DNA of 34,416 nucleotides from Candidatus Bathyarchaeota archaeon. Its GTDB lineage: Archaea; Thermoproteota; Bathyarchaeia; Bathyarchaeales; DTEX01. Every line of letters starts with the position of its first letter. Position 1 is the first letter of the stretch. Positions 32,198 to 34,416 of the stretch are shown here, piece by piece. The position numbers and the translations under genes are program-made. The notes under the pieces were generated by a model. It had not been told where the DNA came from. It worked only from the letters and a program-made list of their open reading frames with translations, and made no database searches. The DNA lies in NCBI GenBank assembly GCA_003601835.1, contig PIYB01000007.1, positions 1 to 34,416 of the forward strand. Direction: 5' to 3'.

Positions 32198-33490
32198 TCA
32201 TGTTTTTCCTCCAAGTTGACTTTTTAGCTCTGAGTTGTTGTTAATCGCTACCGCTTCTTCTATTAACTGAATCGCCTTCTTTCGGTTCTTAAGGTCCACA
32301 AACACCACGACGCTGGACGTGATGGTGAAGGTGCCATAAATGTTTATGTTTGCAGAGTTTAAGGCTTTAGTTATGCTACTTATTACTCCGGGGGTTTCCT
32401 CAAGCCCGATTCCTTTAACCCTTATGAAAGCAAGATTCTTCCTTACGCCCATGGCTAGAGTACTTCGGTGCCTAACGACAATTGAATGAATCAGCTCCAA
32501 AAGAGTCTCACCAGCCTTTACTGGAAGATACAGGACTAGAGAATTATGGTTTATAGACATGCCCAGCAACGGCGCCTTCGCTTTGTTAATCTCTCGAAGA
32601 ATTTCAGCGAGAGTCTGCATGGATTCCGAGACGGCTTTGCCGACTATTGTGATCGCCATTGCAGAACCTGAATACGGATCGACAAAGATGCTTTTAGGAA
32701 AGCTACCTCGAATTATGGTTCCCTCAGCGTCAAGGCTTCCAGCTGAATTACTGATAACTTTCACGTCCATTTCCGGGTTTTTGTATCGCAAAGCCTTTTT
32801 GTGAATGAACTTGGTGCCAGAATCAGCCAAACCCACAAGGGCATCCATCGAAATTTCTTTTATTTTCAGAGGTTTCTTGATGACCTTTGGGTCAGCTGTC
32901 ATAATTCCCTCCACATCTGTGACCAAAACAACCTGGTCGGCGGCTAACGCTTGAGCCAGAATCATGGCTGTGATGTCGCTTCCCCCTCTTCCCAACGTTG
33001 TTATCTTCCCGTGTTCCGTTTTACCGATGAAGCCGGGAACGACTACAATTACACCCTTTTCAAGCAGCGGTTGAACGTGTCTTTTGATTAATCTTTCGCA
33101 GACAGGTAAAATTGGTTTAGCGTTCAGATGAACATCATCGGTTATAATAGGCCAGTCAGGGTCAACTGGATCCATGTAACGGCTTTCCCAACCGTGAGCC
33201 CGTAGAGACGCCGAGAAGATTCTTGCATTGGTTCTTTCACCCATAGCAATTATGTCATCTAACTCGTCGTTTGGAATCTCTTCTCCGCACGCTGTTTTCG
33301 CCGTGTCAATCAGATGATCCGTTGTCTTCCCCATCGCAGAGACGACAACAGCGATCTGGACGCCTTGCTCAGCCTTTTTTATGACCGAGTTCGCTGCCCG
33401 GGATATTGCTGTTCCATCAGCTAGGCTGCTTCCTCCGAACTTGGCAACGAGGCGACCGAACGGTTTTTTGTCTTTTTTCATTTTCATCAT
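32198..33490 (-). CDS. lysC: Aspartate kinase with C-terminal ACT domains
   Basis: Aspartokinase phosphorylates aspartate, the first step to aspartate-semialdehyde. Motifs: VAKFGGSSLADG, ITTLGRGGSDITAMILAQAL, VEGIMTADPKVI, and the SGTKFIHKKAL region that follows. Two ACT domains occupy roughly the last 130 residues (SINHNSLVLYLPV; GVISSITKALNSANINIYG), so feedback control is likely. The start is one of clustered ATGs (33490, 33487, 33481), with TTG at 33493 in the track; no strong ribosome site. As first gene of the aro operon it makes biochemical sense: aspartate-semialdehyde is a substrate of the archaeal ADH synthase. It also feeds the DUF39 homocysteine route. Asd itself is not in the window. 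Confidence 0.93.
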   Translation of the reverse strand: MMKMKKDKKPFGRLVAKFGGSSLADGTAISRAANSVIKKAEQGVQIAVVVSAMGKTTDHLIDTAKTACGEEIPNDELDDIIAMGERTNARIFSASLRAHGWESRYMDPVDPDWPIITDDVHLNAKPILPVCERLIKRHVQPLLEKGVIVVVPGFIGKTEHGKITTLGRGGSDITAMILAQALAADQVVLVTDVEGIMTADPKVIKKPLKIKEISMDALVGLADSGTKFIHKKALRYKNPEMDVKVISNSAGSLDAEGTIIRGSFPKSIFVDPYSGSAMAITIVGKAVSESMQTLAEILREINKAKAPLLGMSINHNSLVLYLPVKAGETLLELIHSIVVRHRSTLAMGVRKNLAFIRVKGIGLEETPGVISSITKALNSANINIYGTFTITSSVVVFVDLKNRKKAIQLIEEAVAINNNSELKSQLGGKT

Positions 33491-33493
33491 CAA

Positions 33494-33837
33494 AACCCCA
33501 AAACGGAAGAAACCAGAGACCGTAAAAGGAAGTTTCCGGTTTCTTCAGCCTAATATGTAGTATAAAAGCTGAAGAAACGCGTCATTCGCGTAGTGTAGAG
33601 AAACCTTAACGAGCGCATGTTTTCCATCTGAAGGCTCTCCGCTTTTCCGTCTCTACCATTATCTCGTATATAAGCCTTGTGAAGACAGGGACTAATTCCT
33701 TTTTGCGTATTGGTAGAACAAGTCATACAATGGGTTTCGGCGAAATCTTGCTGTCTGAAGCAAAATCTTTTATGCGGAAACCTTGTTTACTCTAGGGGTG
33801 CATCGCTCAATAAGCTCATCAAAAGAGAGTGTAGGTT
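33494..33837. promoter_or_regulatory. Divergent control region between the aspartokinase-aro operon and aroA'
   Basis: A 344-bp gap without a gene. Rightward, CTTTTATGC at 33767-33775 is a TATA-like element for aroA'. Leftward, GCTTATATACG (complement of 33664-33674) would give a leader of about 150 nt for the operon; a second option, AGCTTTTATACTAC (complement of 33557-33570), would give a short one. The leader carries three related arms: GAAGAAACC (33506-33514), GGTTTCTTCAGC (33538-33549) and GCTGAAGAAAC (33568-33578). The middle arm can pair with either neighbour but not both. Confidence 0.5.
33506..33578 (-). repeat. Overlapping inverted repeats (mutually exclusive hairpins) ahead of lysC-aro
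   Basis: GTTTCTTCAGC (33539-33549) and GCTGAAGAAAC (33568-33578) form a perfect 11-bp inverted repeat with an 18-base loop. GAAGAAACC (33506-33514) and GGTTTCTTC (33538-33546) form a perfect 9-bp one that shares the middle arm. The 18-base loop contains a TATA-like GTATAAAA, so the repeat could also be a DNA operator around a promoter. Confidence 0.6.
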
Positions 33838-34416
33838 ATGACAGAGATAGGTAAGAAAATTCGAATGGACCGGATAATGAATAGGGATACGGGAAAGACG
33901 GTTATAATCCCCATGGATCATGGATTAACAGTTGGCCCTATTCATGGACTGGAAGACATGCGAGTCGCAGTTAACAAGGTCGCAGAGGGAGGAGCCAACG
34001 CTGTTCTTTTGCATAAAGGGATCATACGGGCGGGTTACAGAGGCTACGGAAAAGACATTGGGTTAATAATGCATCTCTCTGGAAGCACAGCGTTAGGACC
34101 TGACCCTAACGACAAGGTTCTCGTAGCAGATGTGATTGAGGCAATAAAGATGGGTGCAGACGCGGTATCGATTCACATTAATGTAGGCTCAAAAACTGAA
34201 CCTGCTCAGTTGAAGGTTCTTGGCGACGTAGCTAGGATCTGTGAAGATTGGGGCATGCCTTTACTGGCGATGGTGTATCCGAGAGGGGAGAAGATTAAGA
34301 ATCAATATGATGTTGACGTTGTAAAACATGCGGCTCGTATAGGTGCTGAACTGGGCGCGGACATTGTCAAGACTAATTACACGGGAAGCCCGGAGACATT
34401 CAGAGAAGTAGTTAAA
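33838..34416 (+). CDS. aroA': 2-amino-3,7-dideoxy-D-threo-hept-6-ulosonate (ADH) synthase, partial
   Basis: This ORF is missing from the track because it runs off the right edge; 193 codons are open from ATG at 33838. The translation begins [20 protein letters not shown] and has [48 protein letters not shown] and VSIHINVGS, the last lines of a class I (DhnA/Fba-like) aldolase barrel; [11 protein letters not shown] includes the expected Schiff-base lysine. These motifs match archaeal ADH synthase (MJ0400 type), which condenses aspartate-semialdehyde with 6-deoxy-5-ketofructose-1-phosphate to start the archaeal shikimate route. The close relative fructose-bisphosphate aldolase is the main alternative. 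Divergence from aspartokinase-aroB' strongly favours the aromatic role. Confidence 0.9.
   Translation, partial: MTEIGKKIRMDRIMNRDTGKTVIIPMDHGLTVGPIHGLEDMRVAVNKVAEGGANAVLLHKGIIRAGYRGYGKDIGLIMHLSGSTALGPDPNDKVLVADVIEAIKMGADAVSIHINVGSKTEPAQLKVLGDVARICEDWGMPLLAMVYPRGEKIKNQYDVDVVKHAARIGAELGADIVKTNYTGSPETFREVVK

Noticed and set aside
1-34416. CRISPR array, IS element, integrase or phage module
   Set aside because: No regularly spaced repeats, transposase or phage-like genes were seen on either strand.

Overview
This window is archaeal. The support is ribosomal protein L15e, a pyruvoyl-dependent arginine decarboxylase, the archaeal version of the early shikimate pathway (dehydroquinate synthase II plus an aldolase-type first enzyme), a GHMP-type shikimate kinase, three-part PurS/PurL/PurQ, TATA-like promoters and many TTG/GTG starts. 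The tRNA-His carries an insertion in its D-loop. Base composition looks intermediate (mid to high 40s % GC by eye). A mesophilic or moderately thermophilic anaerobe of the TACK side, such as Bathyarchaeia, would fit, but that placement is inference and no marker here fixes it.

Layout. 1-3.2 kb: two convergent paralogous nucleotidyltransferase genes (one cut by the window edge), a CitG-like gene and a zinc-ribbon SpoIIM-like membrane protein. 3.3-5.7 kb: a HypE/AIR-synthase-like protein and, divergently, a UPF0282 metallo-beta-lactamase-fold protein. 5.8-10.3 kb: a leftward PfkB kinase - AgaS-type SIS isomerase - dihydrodipicolinate-reductase-like dehydrogenase operon, divergent from a Gfo/Idh/MocA oxidoreductase that has an apparent one-base frameshift. 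10.3-13.8 kb: the purS-purL-purQ operon. 13.9-16.5 kb: a patchy zone with a truncated TIM-barrel isomerase gene, a membrane-anchored winged-helix regulator, tRNA-His(GTG), a multiply broken arylsulfotransferase-like pseudogene and a methyltransferase. 16.9-20.4 kb: L15e, arginine decarboxylase, GcvT and PheA.

20.4-23.1 kb is a leftward three-gene operon (DUF39-CBS, NIL-ferredoxin, UPF0280) matching the anaerobic homocysteine-from-aspartate-semialdehyde/sulfide proteins known from methanogens. It is divergent from glyA (serine hydroxymethyltransferase). 24.9-33.5 kb is a tightly packed leftward operon: aspartokinase - aroB' - aroD - aroE - shikimate kinase - aroA - aroC - DUF1537 kinase. Divergent from it, and running off the right edge, is the aldolase-type ADH synthase (aroA'). 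Together these encode every step from aspartate-semialdehyde plus deoxyketofructose phosphate to chorismate, with pheA 13 kb away. Aspartokinase feeds both this route and the homocysteine route through aspartate-semialdehyde, which gives the right half of the window one metabolic theme.

The most notable signals are the tRNA-His D-loop insertion, the overlapping inverted repeats ahead of the aspartokinase-aro operon, the sugar-related gene island with a perfect operator-like repeat, and three decaying genes between 9 and 16 kb. I see no CRISPR array, transposase, integrase or phage genes.
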